From Spirochaetales bacterium (lineage in GTDB: Bacteria > Spirochaetota > Spirochaetia > DSM-2461), in NCBI GenBank assembly GCA_022360655.1, contig JAKSCK010000255.1:1-64000 (forward strand): DNA of 64,000 nt. The letters are read 5' to 3'. Position numbers and translations under genes: made by a program. The notes under the pieces were generated by a model, which was not told where the DNA came from, did no database searches, and saw only the letters and a list, made by a program, of their open reading frames with translations. Below are positions 63,580 through 64,000 of the stretch, one piece after another. The stretch's first letter is position 1; each line of letters opens with the position of its first letter.

Positions 63580-64000
63580 ACGACCTTTCTGTTCGGTCCA
63601 TCGTTTTGGTGGCCGCCTTCACCGCACTGATCATTGTAGGGGCCATCTTTAGCTTCCCCGCTCCCTGGAATCCTGTCGTTCCGTTTACATTGGCCACGAT
63701 GTTTGTGATTCTTTCTGGAATGATCTTGGGCCCCTGGCTAGGAATGGCCACCACGGCTCTCTATGTGCTTCTCGGCAGCATGGGTCTACCGGTCTTTGCT
63801 GGTGGAAGTGCCGGACTTCAAGTTCTCTTTGGACCCACAGGAGGATTCCTGATTGGTTACATTCTGGCAGCGGCACTTGCAGGCCTTGTGGTTCGCAAAG
63901 CAGGAACTAGCATTCCTGCCCTCATCATTGCGGTATTGGTTGGAACTCTCGCCGTGTATCTCCCTGGTCTTCCTTGGATGCACTACAAGTTATTGGGCAT
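63576..64000 (+). CDS. bioY: Biotin ECF transporter substrate-specific component BioY (3' end outside window)
   Basis: The first 141 codons of BioY, cut by the window edge. Several membrane segments and the family motifs LLGSMGLPVFAGGSAG and LFGPTGGFLIGYILAAALAG are visible. BioY binds biotin and may work alone or with an energy-coupling factor module. It is joined to birA by an ATGA overlap and is therefore probably under the same biotin control. Confidence 0.9.
   Translation, partial: MNDLSVRSIVLVAAFTALIIVGAIFSFPAPWNPVVPFTLATMFVILSGMILGPWLGMATTALYVLLGSMGLPVFAGGSAGLQVLFGPTGGFLIGYILAAALAGLVVRKAGTSIPALIIAVLVGTLAVYLPGLPWMHYKLLG

Overview
The window reads as a chromosomal segment of a spirochaete, most likely a free-living, saccharolytic member of the Spirochaetales. 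The basis is the gene order tRNA-Thr, rpmG, tRNA-Trp, secE, nusG, rplKAJL, rpoBC, rpsLG joined to an uninterrupted S10-spc-alpha cluster, an asparagine at the rifampicin position of RpoB, and an FMN-riboswitch-controlled RfuABCD riboflavin transporter, a system described in Treponema. I cannot name a species from sequence alone. No insertion sequence, prophage, integrase or CRISPR array is visible.

Bases 1-29,100 (all minus strand) are the information-processing core. Reading in the direction of transcription, a consensus promoter at 29,054-29,082 drives tRNA-Thr, rpmG, tRNA-Trp, secE, nusG, rplK, rplA, rplJ, rplL, rpoB and rpoC, ending in a terminator at 17,451-17,477. A second promoter (17,407-17,435) drives rpsL-rpsG. 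A third, immediately behind the rpsG stop codon, opens a roughly 410-nt structured leader before tuf, followed by rpsJ through rplQ (S10, spc and alpha genes with no adk, map, infA or rpsD). A terminator follows rplQ. The segment starts with the 5' part of a membrane protein whose C-terminus is a long ELDEVE-type acidic hexapeptide repeat running off the window edge.

Bases 29,286-41,177 are accessory metabolism: an FGGY sugar kinase overlapping a PRPP synthetase gene, a Qnr/McbG-like pentapeptide-repeat protein, an LplABC-type oligosaccharide ABC importer, a GH29 alpha-L-fucosidase and two AraC-type regulators (one soluble, one membrane-bound sensor). These look like one glycan-uptake locus; a 10-bp direct repeat spaced by five helical turns lies in the divergent fucosidase/araC promoter.

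Bases 41,179-45,750 hold the FMN riboswitch and rfuABCD, with a hairpin that buries the rfuA ribosome-binding site. Then come an unrecognised 110-residue protein coupled to a FecR/PEGA/coiled-coil protein, argH, a NudC-type NAD(H) pyrophosphatase, a large protein with an embedded HPr-like domain, clpB and a DUF3783-like protein.

Bases 55,020-60,503 form a tight overlapping operon: MFS-HEAT fusion, hybrid histidine kinase, hisC and a PrsW-like membrane protease. Two nearly identical initiator tRNA genes, each with its own promoter and terminator, flank a PQQ-type sugar dehydrogenase gene. The window ends in birA-bioY, with an inverted repeat resembling a BirA operator over the birA start codon; bioY is cut by the window edge.
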